From NCBI GenBank assembly GCA_030345135.1, contig CP128386.1, forward strand, positions 527,129 through 591,128: a stretch of 64,000 nt of DNA, written 5' to 3'. Made by a program: the position numbers and the translations under genes. The notes under the pieces are model-generated. The model was not told where the DNA came from. It ran no database searches and saw only the letters and a program-made list of their open reading frames with translations. The DNA comes from Chitinophagaceae bacterium DXS. Its GTDB lineage: Bacteria; Bacteroidota; Bacteroidia; Chitinophagales; Chitinophagaceae. Shown piece by piece: positions 34,201-43,310 of this stretch; the first letter of the stretch is position 1, and each line of letters starts with the position of its first letter.

Positions 34201-34376
34201 AGAAGAGGTAAGGGGCTTTGAGGTATAAGGAGTGAAGAAAGAATTGTTCAGTGAAGAGATGTGGTTGAAGTGAGTAATTTGCCTGTCGAAGCAGCAGATA
34301 GGAAACAAGGATACTGATAGGAGCAATGCCGCCCGGGCCAGAAAATAATCCCTGGCAGAACAACCGGGAAGATAAA

Positions 34377-34408
34377 GTTGGGATTAATAAGTTATAAAAA
34401 TATTTTTG
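34377..34408 (+). promoter_or_regulatory. Internal promoter before nuoI
   Basis: GTTG (34377-34380), 20 bases, then TATTTTTG (34401-34408), the same -7 box as in front of nuoA and nuoB. The nuoI ATG is 39 bases downstream. Confidence 0.5.
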
Positions 34409-34447
34409 CAAACCTTAATTCCGCATAATGCGGATGAAAGCAGAAGA

Positions 34448-34984
34448 ATGATGCAATCATTAACAAATCGCGCAAAACCGGTAGACAGAAGGCCCATGAA
34501 TTTCGTGGATCGCCTGTACCTGCCTGCTGTGTTGAAGGGAATGTCCATTACTTTCGGACATATTTTTAAAAAGCCGCCTACCATAAAATATCCTGAACAA
34601 ACAAGAGAGTTCAGTCCTGTATTTCGTGGACTGCATGTGCTGAACAGGGACGAAGAGGGACGTGAACGTTGCACCGCATGTGGATTGTGTGCCGTTGCTT
34701 GCCCAGCAGAAGCCATTACCATGGAAGCTGCTGAACGTGAACCAGGTGAAGAGAATCTGTACAGGGAAGAAAAATATGCTGCTCGTTACGAGATAAATAT
34801 GCTGCGCTGTATTTTCTGCGGGTTGTGTGAAGAGGCTTGTCCTAAAGATGCAATTTATCTTAGCGAGACTTTTGCTCCATCAAACTTTGCCAGGAAAGGA
34901 TTTATCTACGGTAAAAAGGACTTGTTGATTCCAAATCCTGTTACGCAGCCGGAAGAATACGCTAAGGCAAAAGGTAAACGATAA
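34448..34984 (+). CDS. nuoI: NADH-quinone oxidoreductase subunit I
   Basis: 178 residues from the ATG at 34448. An in-frame stretch back to 34406 has no ATG and overlaps the promoter. Two [4Fe-4S] clusters are bound by CTACGLCAVACP and CIFCGLCEEACP, the 8Fe ferredoxin pattern of NuoI (clusters N6a/N6b), which pass electrons from NuoG to NuoB. A second ATG at 34451 is equally possible. Peripheral, on the cytoplasmic membrane face. Confidence 0.96.
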   Translation: MMQSLTNRAKPVDRRPMNFVDRLYLPAVLKGMSITFGHIFKKPPTIKYPEQTREFSPVFRGLHVLNRDEEGRERCTACGLCAVACPAEAITMEAAEREPGEENLYREEKYAARYEINMLRCIFCGLCEEACPKDAIYLSETFAPSNFARKGFIYGKKDLLIPNPVTQPEEYAKAKGKR

Positions 34985-35071
34985 CTTGAACGATAAATAT
35001 ATTAGTTGAAACAGAACGGTTGGTCGCGAGATCTGCCGGTTTATTTCACAACCCCAAATTGAAGAATTATA

Positions 35072-35575
35072 ATGGGTACAGCTCAAATCTTATTCTGGTC
35101 ACTAACAGCGCTTGCATTAATAAGCGCCATAATGGTGTTGGTAAGTAAAAATCCTGTGTATAGTGTTCTGTGGCTGATTGTTGTATTTTTTGCCATCTCC
35201 GGTCATTACATCTTACTTAATGCCCAATTCCTTGCAATTGTAAACCTGATTGTATATGCAGGGGCCATCATGGTATTGTTCCTGTTTGTGATCATGCTAA
35301 TGAACCTGAATACGGAAACGGAACCTCAAAAGAGTATCTGGATGAAGTTCTTTGGCGTTGTCGCAGGTGGCTTGCTGTTATCTTTCTTTATTTCTTTCGT
35401 GATATCATCAGCTGATTTGAAAGGTAAAAGCGCCCAGTTAAAAGAAGGTGAGATCGGATTGATCAAAACACTCGGTAAAGCCTTGTTCAATGATTACGTG
35501 ATTCCTTTTGAAATAGCCAGCATTTTATTCTTAAGTGCAATGGTAGGAGCGGTGGTAATAGGTAAAAAGGATTAA
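35072..35575 (+). CDS. nuoJ: NADH-quinone oxidoreductase subunit J
   Basis: 167 residues with five membrane helices. The signature is NPVYSVLWLIVVFFAISGHYILLNAQFLAIVNLIVYAGAIMVLFLFVIMLMNL, including the helix with the pi-bulge. It is part of the proton-transfer path next to NuoK and NuoA. Standard position between nuoI and nuoK. Confidence 0.96.
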   Translation: MGTAQILFWSLTALALISAIMVLVSKNPVYSVLWLIVVFFAISGHYILLNAQFLAIVNLIVYAGAIMVLFLFVIMLMNLNTETEPQKSIWMKFFGVVAGGLLLSFFISFVISSADLKGKSAQLKEGEIGLIKTLGKALFNDYVIPFEIASILFLSAMVGAVVIGKKD

Positions 35576-35633
35576 GCCTGAACAGAAAGTAGTTAGTAGA
35601 TTATAAATATTCTGAAATTTTCAAACTCAAAAA

Positions 35634-35972
35634 ATGCCAATTCAATATTATATAGCTTTTGCGGCAACCCTGTTTTGTATAGGTGTTGTGGGTGTATTAA
35701 CCCGCAGGAATGCCATTATCGTATTTATGTGTATTGAATTAATGTTGAATGCGGTGAACCTTTTATTGGTTGCTTTTTCAAAAATGCACCATGCAGCTGC
35801 GCTTGCCGGCGGCGGAAAGAATGTTACCACCGGCGTAGAAGGGCAGTTATTTGTATTCTTTATTATGGTGGTTGCAGCGGCGGAAGTAAGCGTGGGTTTG
35901 GCCATTATTGTAATGATGTACAGAAACGTGCATTCTGTGGATGTGAATTTCTTAAACAGATTGAAGAATTAA
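35634..35972 (+). CDS. nuoK: NADH-quinone oxidoreductase subunit K
   Basis: 112 residues, three membrane helices, MrpC-like. The conserved membrane glutamates are in [21 protein letters not shown] and [21 protein letters not shown] short insertion rich in Gly/Ala/Lys ([17 protein letters not shown]) lengthens the second loop compared with the E. coli protein (100 residues). Position and motifs are unambiguous. Confidence 0.96.
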   Translation: MPIQYYIAFAATLFCIGVVGVLTRRNAIIVFMCIELMLNAVNLLLVAFSKMHHAAALAGGGKNVTTGVEGQLFVFFIMVVAAAEVSVGLAIIVMMYRNVHSVDVNFLNRLKN

Positions 35973-36035
35973 GCTCCTTAGCATAAAACAGATAAGGAAT
36001 ATTATAAAAATTAAAACCCCGGAAGGGGATAGGGC

Positions 36036-37946
36036 ATGAGCAAATTAGTTTATTTAGTACCACTGTTTCCGTTGCTTGGTTTTTTGATCAATGGACTTTT
36101 CAGGAAATCCCTTTCCAAGGGACTAATTGGTGTAATAGGCAGCGGCGCAATCCTCGCTTCTTTTATAGTAAGCCTGGTATTGTTCTTTGATGTAAAATCG
36201 GCTGGAGCAGCGTTGCCTGTAGAGCCTTTGTTTACATTCATTAATACCGCTTCTTTTAAAATAGACTTTGCTTTCCAGGTAGATCAGCTTTCTTCTTTGT
36301 TCCTGCTGATCATTACCGGTGTTGGTTTTCTGATCCACTTATACTCAACCGCTTACATGCATGAAGAAACAGAAGCGCATTTCGGAAGATATTTTGCCTA
36401 TCTGAATCTCTTCGTATTCTCAATGTTATTGCTTGTATTAGGCGCTAACTATGTGATTATGTTCATTGGTTGGGAAGGTGTTGGTCTTTGCTCTTACCTG
36501 TTAATTGGTTATTGGTTTAAGAACAGTGAATATAATTATGCTGCAACAAAAGCTTTTGTGATGAACCGTATTGGTGACCTTGGCTTTTTGCTGGCAATTT
36601 TCTGGTTGTTGTCAAAATTGGGAGCTGTTTCTTTTGTTGAAGTATTCACCCACTTAGATAAACTTACTCCCGGAGATATCACCGCTATTACGGTGCTGCT
36701 GTTTGTAGGTGCCATGGGTAAAAGCGCCCAGATTCCTTTGTATACATGGTTGCCTGATGCGATGGCGGGTCCTACGCCTGTTTCTGCATTGATCCACGCG
36801 GCAACGATGGTAACTGCCGGTATCTATATGGTTGCAAGAAGTAATGCGCTCTATTCTTTAAGTGAGGTGGCACAGCATCTTGTAACAATTATCGGTTTAG
36901 CAACCGCTTTGTTCTCTGCAACAATTGCATTGAGACAAAATGATATTAAAAAAGTACTGGCTTATTCTACCGTAAGTCAGTTAGGTTATATGTTCATCGG
37001 TTTGGGCGTTGGTGCATATACCGGTGCCGTGTTCCACGTAATGACACATGCTTTCTTTAAAGCATTGTTGTTCCTTGGTGCAGGCTCTGTTATACATGCA
37101 ATGCATCATGAGCAAGACATCCGTAAGATGGGTGGACTTCGCAAATATTTGCCTACAACACACTGGACATTTTTAGCTGGTTGCATAGCAATTGCAGGTA
37201 TCCCTCCGTTGAGTGGTTTCTTTTCTAAAGATGAAATTCTTGCTGCGGCTTACGCTAAAAACCCTGTTTATTGGGGATTGGGTGTTGCAGGTGCCGCTCT
37301 TACAGCATTTTATATGTTCCGTTTATACGCAACAACTTTCCTCGGAAATTTCCGCGGAACACACGAGCAGGAACATCATTTACATGAGAGCCCTGCTGCA
37401 ATGACATGGCCATTAATCATCCTTGCGGTGTTAAGTATCATTGCTGGTTTTGTGGGTGTTCCTGAAGTGTTGGGTGGCGGTCATATGCTGCGCTCATTCC
37501 TGGCGCCGGTTCTGGTTACAGAGCACCATCCGGAAATAGAGCACAGCACTGAATATATGTTAATGGGTGTTTCTGTAGCCCTGGCTGCAATAGCAATCAT
37601 CATTGCTATAAATAAATTCAGCAAGAAGCCACAGTTGGAAGAACCTGCAGGCTTTGGAAAAGTACTGGCCGACAAATGGTATGTGGATGAATTGTACGAT
37701 GCTATCATTGTAAAACCACTTAATGCTTTTGCCGGGTTCCTGAAAAATGTAGTAGAAAAATCTGGCATCGACGGTATTGTAAACGGTGTTGGAAGATTTG
37801 TGCAATACTCAGCAAGACAATTAAGGCTGTTGCAGAGCGGACAGGTGGGCAGCTACATTTTGTTTATGGTGTTGTCAATGGTTGTATTCTTCCTGGTGTA
37901 CTGGAACCAGGCTATGATCACGCATTTTTTTCAAAAGATATTTTAA
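36036..37946 (+). CDS. nuoL: NADH-quinone oxidoreductase subunit L
   Basis: 636 residues, the most distal antiporter-like proton pump of complex I. E147 (MFIGWEGVGLCSYLLIGYW) and K229 (VGAMGKSAQIPLYTWLPDAM) are the coupled Glu/Lys pair of the channel. The HAATMVTAGIYMVAR and FFSKDEI blocks follow. The C-terminal ~100 residues carry the long lateral helix typical of NuoL. Fourteen to sixteen membrane segments are expected. It is followed after 87 bp by nuoM. Confidence 0.97.
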   Translation: MSKLVYLVPLFPLLGFLINGLFRKSLSKGLIGVIGSGAILASFIVSLVLFFDVKSAGAALPVEPLFTFINTASFKIDFAFQVDQLSSLFLLIITGVGFLIHLYSTAYMHEETEAHFGRYFAYLNLFVFSMLLLVLGANYVIMFIGWEGVGLCSYLLIGYWFKNSEYNYAATKAFVMNRIGDLGFLLAIFWLLSKLGAVSFVEVFTHLDKLTPGDITAITVLLFVGAMGKSAQIPLYTWLPDAMAGPTPVSALIHAATMVTAGIYMVARSNALYSLSEVAQHLVTIIGLATALFSATIALRQNDIKKVLAYSTVSQLGYMFIGLGVGAYTGAVFHVMTHAFFKALLFLGAGSVIHAMHHEQDIRKMGGLRKYLPTTHWTFLAGCIAIAGIPPLSGFFSKDEILAAAYAKNPVYWGLGVAGAALTAFYMFRLYATTFLGNFRGTHEQEHHLHESPAAMTWPLIILAVLSIIAGFVGVPEVLGGGHMLRSFLAPVLVTEHHPEIEHSTEYMLMGVSVALAAIAIIIAINKFSKKPQLEEPAGFGKVLADKWYVDELYDAIIVKPLNAFAGFLKNVVEKSGIDGIVNGVGRFVQYSARQLRLLQSGQVGSYILFMVLSMVVFFLVYWNQAMITHFFQKIF

Positions 37947-38033
37947 ATAGCAATTAGGAAGCGCACCTGGAATGTGATAGAAAGATTTGCTTCCCGCAAC
38001 AGAATAATAAATTTTCGATAGAAATAACAAGGC

Positions 38034-39464
38034 ATGATACCTCTTTTACTTATAGTAGTTCCTTTAGTAACAGGCTTAATTTCCTTTTTTATCAAGGATG
38101 ATAAAACTGTAAAGGGCTGGGCTCTGATATCATCTGTTGTAACTTTTGCAATAGCATTGGCCGGGGCGGCGAGCCATGATAAATTGTTATTTGATACCAC
38201 CTGGTTGCCCTTGTTAGGTAGCAGATTCTCTTTGCAACTGGACGGAATGGCTAAAATGCTTACGCTGTTAACAGGTGTTTCTTTCCCGTTGGTATTTGCT
38301 TCTATTAGTAGCAACAATTACCCCAGATCGTTTAACTTTTATGCTTTAATGCTTTTGATGCAAGCTGGTTTAATGGGCGTTTTTCTGTCTGCTGACGTAT
38401 TGTTGTTTTACTTCTTCTGGGAACTGGCACTTATTCCAGCTTATTTCCTTTGCTCTCAATGGGGCGGTGAGAAACGTATACAGGTTACTTTCAAATTCTT
38501 TATTTATACATTTATCGGATCTCTGTTAATGTTGGTCGGCATTTTATATCTCTATTATAAAACACCGGAGCATTCTTTTGCAATCAAAGATTTCTATGCT
38601 TTGAAGTTGACCGCAAAAGAGCAGGGATTTGCATTCTGGTTGTTCTTTATCGCATTTGCTATAAAGATGCCGATATTCCCTTTCCATACATGGCAGCCAG
38701 ATACATACGAACAATCTTCTACTGCTGTTACAATGATCTTAAGTGGTGTGATGGTTAAAATGGGCTTGTATGCTGTAATTCGTTGGATACTGCCAATTTT
38801 TCCAACTGCAGTTGAAAAATTCAGTCATCTCATAATCTTACTTTCTGTTATAGGAATGCTGTACGCTTCGCTGATCGCAATCAGACAGAACGATATCAAG
38901 AGAATGATTGCTTACTCATCCATTGCGCACATTGGATTAATGTCTGCAGCAATTTTTGCCAACCAGCAGGTTGGCCTGCAGGGTGTAATGGTGCAAATGT
39001 TTAATCACGGCGTGAACGTGATTGGACTGTGGATAGTTACTGATGCTATCGAACAGCAGCTCGGTACAAGGAAGTTCAGCGAATTGGGTGGATTGGCTCA
39101 AAAAGCACAAGGATTGGCTATCCTCTTCGTCGTAATGGCTTTGGCAAATGTCGCTTTGCCTTTAACCAATGCATTTATCGGTGAGTTTTTAATGTTCAAT
39201 GGTTTATTCAGATACAATATTTGGATGGCTGTGATTGCATTGATCAGTATTATCCTGGCTGCGGTTTACACCCTGAATGCAGTTCAGAAGATCTTTTACG
39301 GCGAAACCAATGAACTTACCGAAAGGGCTTATGACAGTGGCAGCAATGTGAAATTGTCGCTTGTTGTAATAACTATCGTAGTGATAATATTAGGTGTGTA
39401 TCCTGAACCAATTTTAAGATTGACCAACGATACCGTAAATGCTGTATTGGCAACAATTAAATAA
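38034..39464 (+). CDS. nuoM: NADH-quinone oxidoreductase subunit M
   Basis: 476 residues, antiporter-like proton pump. E130 (LFYFFWELALIPAYFL) is the channel glutamate. The lysine is in FAIKMPIFPFHTWQPDTYEQS. RQNDIKRMIAYSSIAHIG is the discontinuous-helix block. Length and order agree with the family. The stop is 29 bp from the nuoN start. Confidence 0.97.
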   Translation: MIPLLLIVVPLVTGLISFFIKDDKTVKGWALISSVVTFAIALAGAASHDKLLFDTTWLPLLGSRFSLQLDGMAKMLTLLTGVSFPLVFASISSNNYPRSFNFYALMLLMQAGLMGVFLSADVLLFYFFWELALIPAYFLCSQWGGEKRIQVTFKFFIYTFIGSLLMLVGILYLYYKTPEHSFAIKDFYALKLTAKEQGFAFWLFFIAFAIKMPIFPFHTWQPDTYEQSSTAVTMILSGVMVKMGLYAVIRWILPIFPTAVEKFSHLIILLSVIGMLYASLIAIRQNDIKRMIAYSSIAHIGLMSAAIFANQQVGLQGVMVQMFNHGVNVIGLWIVTDAIEQQLGTRKFSELGGLAQKAQGLAILFVVMALANVALPLTNAFIGEFLMFNGLFRYNIWMAVIALISIILAAVYTLNAVQKIFYGETNELTERAYDSGSNVKLSLVVITIVVIILGVYPEPILRLTNDTVNAVLATIK

Positions 39465-39493
39465 TTAAAGTAGAGCACTAGCAAGATCAAGAT

Positions 39494-40912
39494 ATGAATG
39501 CAATAATTACTTCAGCGGTTTGTGGTGTAATAATGATGTTCAGCAGTGTGTTTGTAGAAAACAAAAAAACTTACAGGCACATAGCGGCTGTTTTATTACT
39601 CTTATTATTGGCTGTAAATGTTGCCGATACTTATGGTATAAGGCTGTTTCACATAGACACCAAAGGCATGCTGCTTTTCGACAGGTTTGGTTATTTCTTT
39701 AATTCTATAGCCATTGCTTCTACATTGATCTATGTGGTGCTTACAGGGCGCGATATTGAAAAGGTAGGTACTTATACAGCTGAGTATTTTGTACTGATAT
39801 TCTTTGTGCTTTGTGGTGTAACCATTCTCAGCAGTTACAACACATTGTTGATGCTGTTCCTGGGGATTGAAATATTATCCATTCCTCTGTACATTCTTAC
39901 AGGAGCTGATAAAAGAAACCTGAAAAGCAATGAAGCTGCTTTAAAGTACTTTTTGATGGGATCTTTCTCCACCGGTATAATGTTGATGGGAATTACCCTG
40001 ATTTATGGTGCAACCGGCACTTTTGATATTTATGTAACTCCGAAAGAAACGATAACCGGTCAGCCTGCAATTGTTTATTCTTTGCTGGAATCTGCCGGTC
40101 TGATCCTGATGATGATTTCAATCGGCTTTAAAGTATCAGCCGCTCCTTTTCATTTTTGGACACCGGATGTGTATGATGGTTCTCCCGGAGTTTTTACTTC
40201 ATTCATGGCAACCATTGTTAAAGCTGCCGGATTTATCGCTTTCATTAAATTATTTGATGCCCGTGCAGATGCATCAGGCGTTGAAGCGAATGCATTTACG
40301 GGTGTTGACTGGAAAATGTTATTTGCGATCCTGATCGTATCAACATTATTAATAGGAAATATTACAGCGGTTTTTCAGCAGAGCGTGAAACGTATGATGG
40401 CTTATTCAAGCATTGCACAAGCAGGTTTTATGTTATTCGCTCTGTTTAGCCTGAACGATGTTGCCAAGGAAGGATTGCTGTTATATGCAGCAGCTTATAG
40501 TCTTGCTTCAATCGGCATATTCGCGATAATGGTCAAGATGAAGGACCACACGTTTGAGGGTTATAACGGCTTGAGTAAAACTCAACCAGTACTGGCCGCA
40601 ACAAACACAATCTTTCTTTTATCGCTTGCAGGTATTCCTTTAACAGCTGGTTTCTTTGCAAAATATTACATGCTTGCTTCTGTTATGAAAACAAGCGGTT
40701 ATTTGTGGCTGGTGATTGTAGGCGTTGTTTTCGCTGCAGTGAGCGTTTATTATTATTTCCGTGTAATACAGGCTATGTATTTCAAAGACGGAGAAGCAAC
40801 TATAACAGAAGAAGTTTCAAAAGGATTTAAAGTAGGCATAATTGTTCTTGCCGGCTTGATTATATTGTTTGGAATATTACCGCAATCGCTGTTGCAATGG
40901 TTCTATTTTTAA
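39494..40912 (+). CDS. nuoN: NADH-quinone oxidoreductase subunit N
   Basis: 472 residues, the third antiporter-like subunit and the last nuo gene. LMLFLGIEILSIPLYILTG holds the channel glutamate; FKVSAAPFHFWTPDVYDGSP the lysine region; SVKRMMAYSSIAQAGFM the central helix. It is followed by an intrinsic terminator, closing a full 14-gene nuoA-N set. Confidence 0.97.
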   Translation: MNAIITSAVCGVIMMFSSVFVENKKTYRHIAAVLLLLLLAVNVADTYGIRLFHIDTKGMLLFDRFGYFFNSIAIASTLIYVVLTGRDIEKVGTYTAEYFVLIFFVLCGVTILSSYNTLLMLFLGIEILSIPLYILTGADKRNLKSNEAALKYFLMGSFSTGIMLMGITLIYGATGTFDIYVTPKETITGQPAIVYSLLESAGLILMMISIGFKVSAAPFHFWTPDVYDGSPGVFTSFMATIVKAAGFIAFIKLFDARADASGVEANAFTGVDWKMLFAILIVSTLLIGNITAVFQQSVKRMMAYSSIAQAGFMLFALFSLNDVAKEGLLLYAAAYSLASIGIFAIMVKMKDHTFEGYNGLSKTQPVLAATNTIFLLSLAGIPLTAGFFAKYYMLASVMKTSGYLWLVIVGVVFAAVSVYYYFRVIQAMYFKDGEATITEEVSKGFKVGIIVLAGLIILFGILPQSLLQWFYF

Positions 40913-40930
40913 CCACAAAAAAAAATTAAG

Positions 40931-40959
40931 AAAGGCTGCATCATCGATGTGGCCTTTTT
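40931..40959 (+). terminator. Terminator after nuoN
   Basis: A stem AAAGGCTGCAT / ATGTGGCCTTT with two G-T pairs, a 7-base loop and a T5 tail, 19 bp after the nuoN stop. It lies upstream of the DUF6934 start and supports the ATG at 40994. Confidence 0.75.
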
Positions 40960-40993
40960 ATTAACCCAAAGCTCAAAACCCTTAGCCCGAAAG

Positions 40994-41431
40994 ATGAACC
41001 TCGAGAAGTACGACTTGCTTTCCAATGAAAGCAGACGCTCTTATGAATTTTTCAGCGAAGGCCCCAAAGGTCCGATTAAGAAGGTTGTTATGTTCCAGGA
41101 AATCTCCGGATACTTATATAATCTCGCTTTTGGAGATTGGGATGATGAAAATGAGTGCATAAACGATTCGGTGCGAACAAACAACCTGGATCGGGATAAA
41201 GTACTCGCCTCGGTTGCTTCTGCAGTTCTTGATTTTATAAGCTTTCACAAGGATGCATTGATCTTTGCAAAAGGCAGCACGCCTGAAAAGAACAGATTAT
41301 ACCAAATGAGTATTCGAAGGCATTGGCCGGAGATTAGCCGGTTGTTTGATATTGTTGGCTTTTGCCGCAATCGATGGGAAGATTTCCAGTCAGGAAGGAA
41401 TTATGAAGCCTTTCTCATAAAACTTAAATAG
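40994..41431 (+). CDS. DUF6934-like protein
   Basis: 145 residues from the ATG at 40994, giving MNLEKYDLLSNESRRSYEFFSEGPKG. The frame is open upstream only through the terminator. Conserved-looking blocks are YEFFSEGPKGPIKKVVMFQEI, YNLAFGDWDDE, NNLDRDKVLASVASAVLDF and FAKGSTPEKNRLYQMSIRRHWPEI, which I associate with DUF6934, a Bacteroidota family of unknown function. No signal peptide or membrane segment. A 54-residue basic protein follows 32 bp later and shares its terminator. The two-gene arrangement, small sizes and lack of link to complex I suggest an accessory cassette, possibly a toxin-antitoxin pair (inference). Confidence 0.7.
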   Translation: MNLEKYDLLSNESRRSYEFFSEGPKGPIKKVVMFQEISGYLYNLAFGDWDDENECINDSVRTNNLDRDKVLASVASAVLDFISFHKDALIFAKGSTPEKNRLYQMSIRRHWPEISRLFDIVGFCRNRWEDFQSGRNYEAFLIKLK

Positions 41432-41463
41432 AAATTGTAAATTCGAAAACAGAAGAAACGATT

Positions 41464-41628
41464 ATGACATCTATCGCAATGAAAAAGAATAAGACTTCAA
41501 ATATAATTGTTACAAAAAAGATGAAAGACTACAGTCAGGATGCAGTCTTTAAGAAAAAAGCTGATGAGGCCGCCGCATTTCTCACAAAAAATGGGATGCC
41601 CAGGAATTTCGCCAGAAAGAGTAAATAA
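41464..41628 (+). CDS. Small basic protein paired with DUF6934
   Basis: A 54-residue gene. The product begins MTSIAMKKNKTSNIIV, has an alpha-helical middle (KKADEAAAFLTKNGM) and a basic end PRNFARKSK. A second possible start is the Met at codon 6 (41479). Lys/Arg make up more than a quarter of the chain, so it could bind nucleic acid or an acidic partner. The stop is 28 bp before a strong terminator, which supports it as the last gene of a two-gene unit. No named family recognised. Confidence 0.6.
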   Translation: MTSIAMKKNKTSNIIVTKKMKDYSQDAVFKKKADEAAAFLTKNGMPRNFARKSK

Positions 41629-41656
41629 TAATTTAATGTGCTAATAAGATTGGAAG

Positions 41657-41688
41657 AACAGCTCAGAAAATATTCATGAGCTGTTTTT
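41657..41688 (+). terminator. Terminator of the DUF6934 cassette
   Basis: A perfect 9-bp stem AACAGCTCA / TGAGCTGTT with an 11-base loop and a T-run (CTGTTTTTA). Confidence 0.8.
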
Positions 41689-41818
41689 ATTTGGTAAGCT
41701 CACCTTCTGCACTGAAAAATCTCCCTTCATCTTTTTTTATTCTATTCCATTGCCAAGAATGTTATCTTTAAGGCAGCCATTGCAGCAAGCCTAAGCGAAG
41801 CAATTCCAAATATTCGTT

Positions 41819-43087
41819 ATGACATTAAGCGATTCGTTTTCTCTCGCATACAGGACAGTTCGCAGCAACAAGTTGCGCACAGGGATAACTGTTGCTATTA
41901 TCGCATTTGGAATTATGGCCTTAATCGGGATTATTACGGCCATAGATGCCATGAATGGCAGCCTGCGCGAGAGTTTCTCCACAATGGGAGCAAATGGTTT
42001 TAGTATCGCCTATAAAGAACGTTTTCGTTTTGACGATAACAGGGAAGTCAGGAAGGAAAAACGCGGAAAAAAACAAAAGAAATCAAATTTAGATAAGCCT
42101 ATTCAATTGTCAGAAGCTGAAGCTTTTAAGGCTTCTTTCAAAATGCCCGGGCTGGTAACCATACAGTTAAATGGAATGGGGGGAAATGAGATCCGGTACA
42201 AAGACAAGAAAACCAATCCAAATGTAAATATTCGCGGAGGTGATGAAAACTTTCTCCAGGTAAATGGTTTTACGGTTGAAGCAGGCCGAAATCTCAACAA
42301 ACTGGATGTAGAAAGCGGCCGGAATGTTTGCCTGGTAGGTAGCGACGTTGCTTCAAAACTATTTGGATCTAACAATGCGGCTCGTGGCGTGGATAAAATA
42401 ATTGTTGTGGGAGCCGTGCCTTACCGGGTAATCGGCGTGCTTAAAAGCAAGGGTTCCAGTGCTTTGATGAGAGCCGACAACGTGATTATTACCTCTTACA
42501 ACAATGTCAGAAGGCTCCAAAATTCATCCCCTTCTTTTATATTGGGAATTATGGCTGGTGACGTGCAGCAAATGGACTTAACTGTGTCTGAGAGTACAGC
42601 GCTTTTCAGGTCTATTCGCAAACTTCATCCCACCGAGGAAGATAATTTTGTGATTGAAAAAAGTGACAAGCTTGCAGCTACTTTTATCGGACTCCTGGGC
42701 AGTATTCAGGGAGCTGCAGGAGCAATCGGTCTGATCACACTGATCGGAGCTGCAATTGGATTGATGAATATTATGCTGGTTGCAGTAAATGAACGCACCA
42801 GAGAAGTGGGGCTCATTAAAGCAATAGGAGGGAAGCGTAAAAATATCCGCGCACAGTTTTTGTTTGAATCCACCATTATTAGCCTTGCGGGCGCTTTGTT
42901 CGGTATCATCCTCGGCGTATTGGTAGGTAACCTGTTTTCAATGTTTTTGGGCACCGGCTTCGTCGTTCCCTGGGCCTGGGTGGTTTTGGGTATCGTAATA
43001 TGCAGCGGTGTAGGACTACTCGCCGGATTATGGCCCGCTATCAAAGCTTCAAGATTAAACCCGATCGTGGCCCTTCGATACGAATAG
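41819..43087 (+). CDS. MacB/FtsX-type ABC transporter permease
   Basis: 422 residues with the classic layout: one N-terminal helix (RSNKLRTGITVAIIAFGIMALIGIITAI), a large periplasmic MacB-PCD domain (about 45-280), then three C-terminal helices. NERTREVGLIKAIGGKRKNIRAQFLFESTIISLAGA is the diagnostic FtsX segment. Such permeases couple ATP hydrolysis to mechanical work on periplasmic or outer-membrane partners, for example lipoproteins or macrolide exporters. The usual ATPase gene is not adjacent, so its partner is unknown. A TATCTTTA -7-like box is at 41763-41770. Confidence 0.9.
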   Translation: MTLSDSFSLAYRTVRSNKLRTGITVAIIAFGIMALIGIITAIDAMNGSLRESFSTMGANGFSIAYKERFRFDDNREVRKEKRGKKQKKSNLDKPIQLSEAEAFKASFKMPGLVTIQLNGMGGNEIRYKDKKTNPNVNIRGGDENFLQVNGFTVEAGRNLNKLDVESGRNVCLVGSDVASKLFGSNNAARGVDKIIVVGAVPYRVIGVLKSKGSSALMRADNVIITSYNNVRRLQNSSPSFILGIMAGDVQQMDLTVSESTALFRSIRKLHPTEEDNFVIEKSDKLAATFIGLLGSIQGAAGAIGLITLIGAAIGLMNIMLVAVNERTREVGLIKAIGGKRKNIRAQFLFESTIISLAGALFGIILGVLVGNLFSMFLGTGFVVPWAWVVLGIVICSGVGLLAGLWPAIKASRLNPIVALRYE

Positions 43088-43096
43088 ACAGCCAGG

Positions 43097-43201
43097 TAGT
43101 AAGTACGAATTACGAAGTACGAAGTACCCAATTTTCGTCATGTGCACAGGGCCGGGTCAACATTCTAAACAAGTACGATTTACGAAGTACGAAGTACTCA
43201 A
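43097..43201. repeat. Two heptamer arrays (TACGAAG word)
   Basis: 43097-43131 has five units (TAGTAAG, TACGAAT, TACGAAG twice, TACCCAA). 43174-43201 has four (TACGATT, TACGAAG twice, TACTCAA). Both end in CAATTT, so the second looks like a partial copy of the first. Confidence 0.8.
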
Positions 43202-43254
43202 TTTAATCAGGCTTACTATTCATATCCGGTACCTGTACATCCGCACATCTACAT

Positions 43255-43310
43255 ATTCGCACATTCGCTCATTCGCACATTTGCTCATTCGCACATTCCC
43301 TAATTCCTCA
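43255..43310. repeat. Octamer array (ATTCGCAC word)
   Basis: Seven in-phase 8-base units (ATTCGCAC, ATTCGCTC, ATTCGCAC, ATTTGCTC and others) run over the 3' end of the M20 peptidase gene, covering its last codons. This is the same word as at 6348-6387. Confidence 0.8.
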
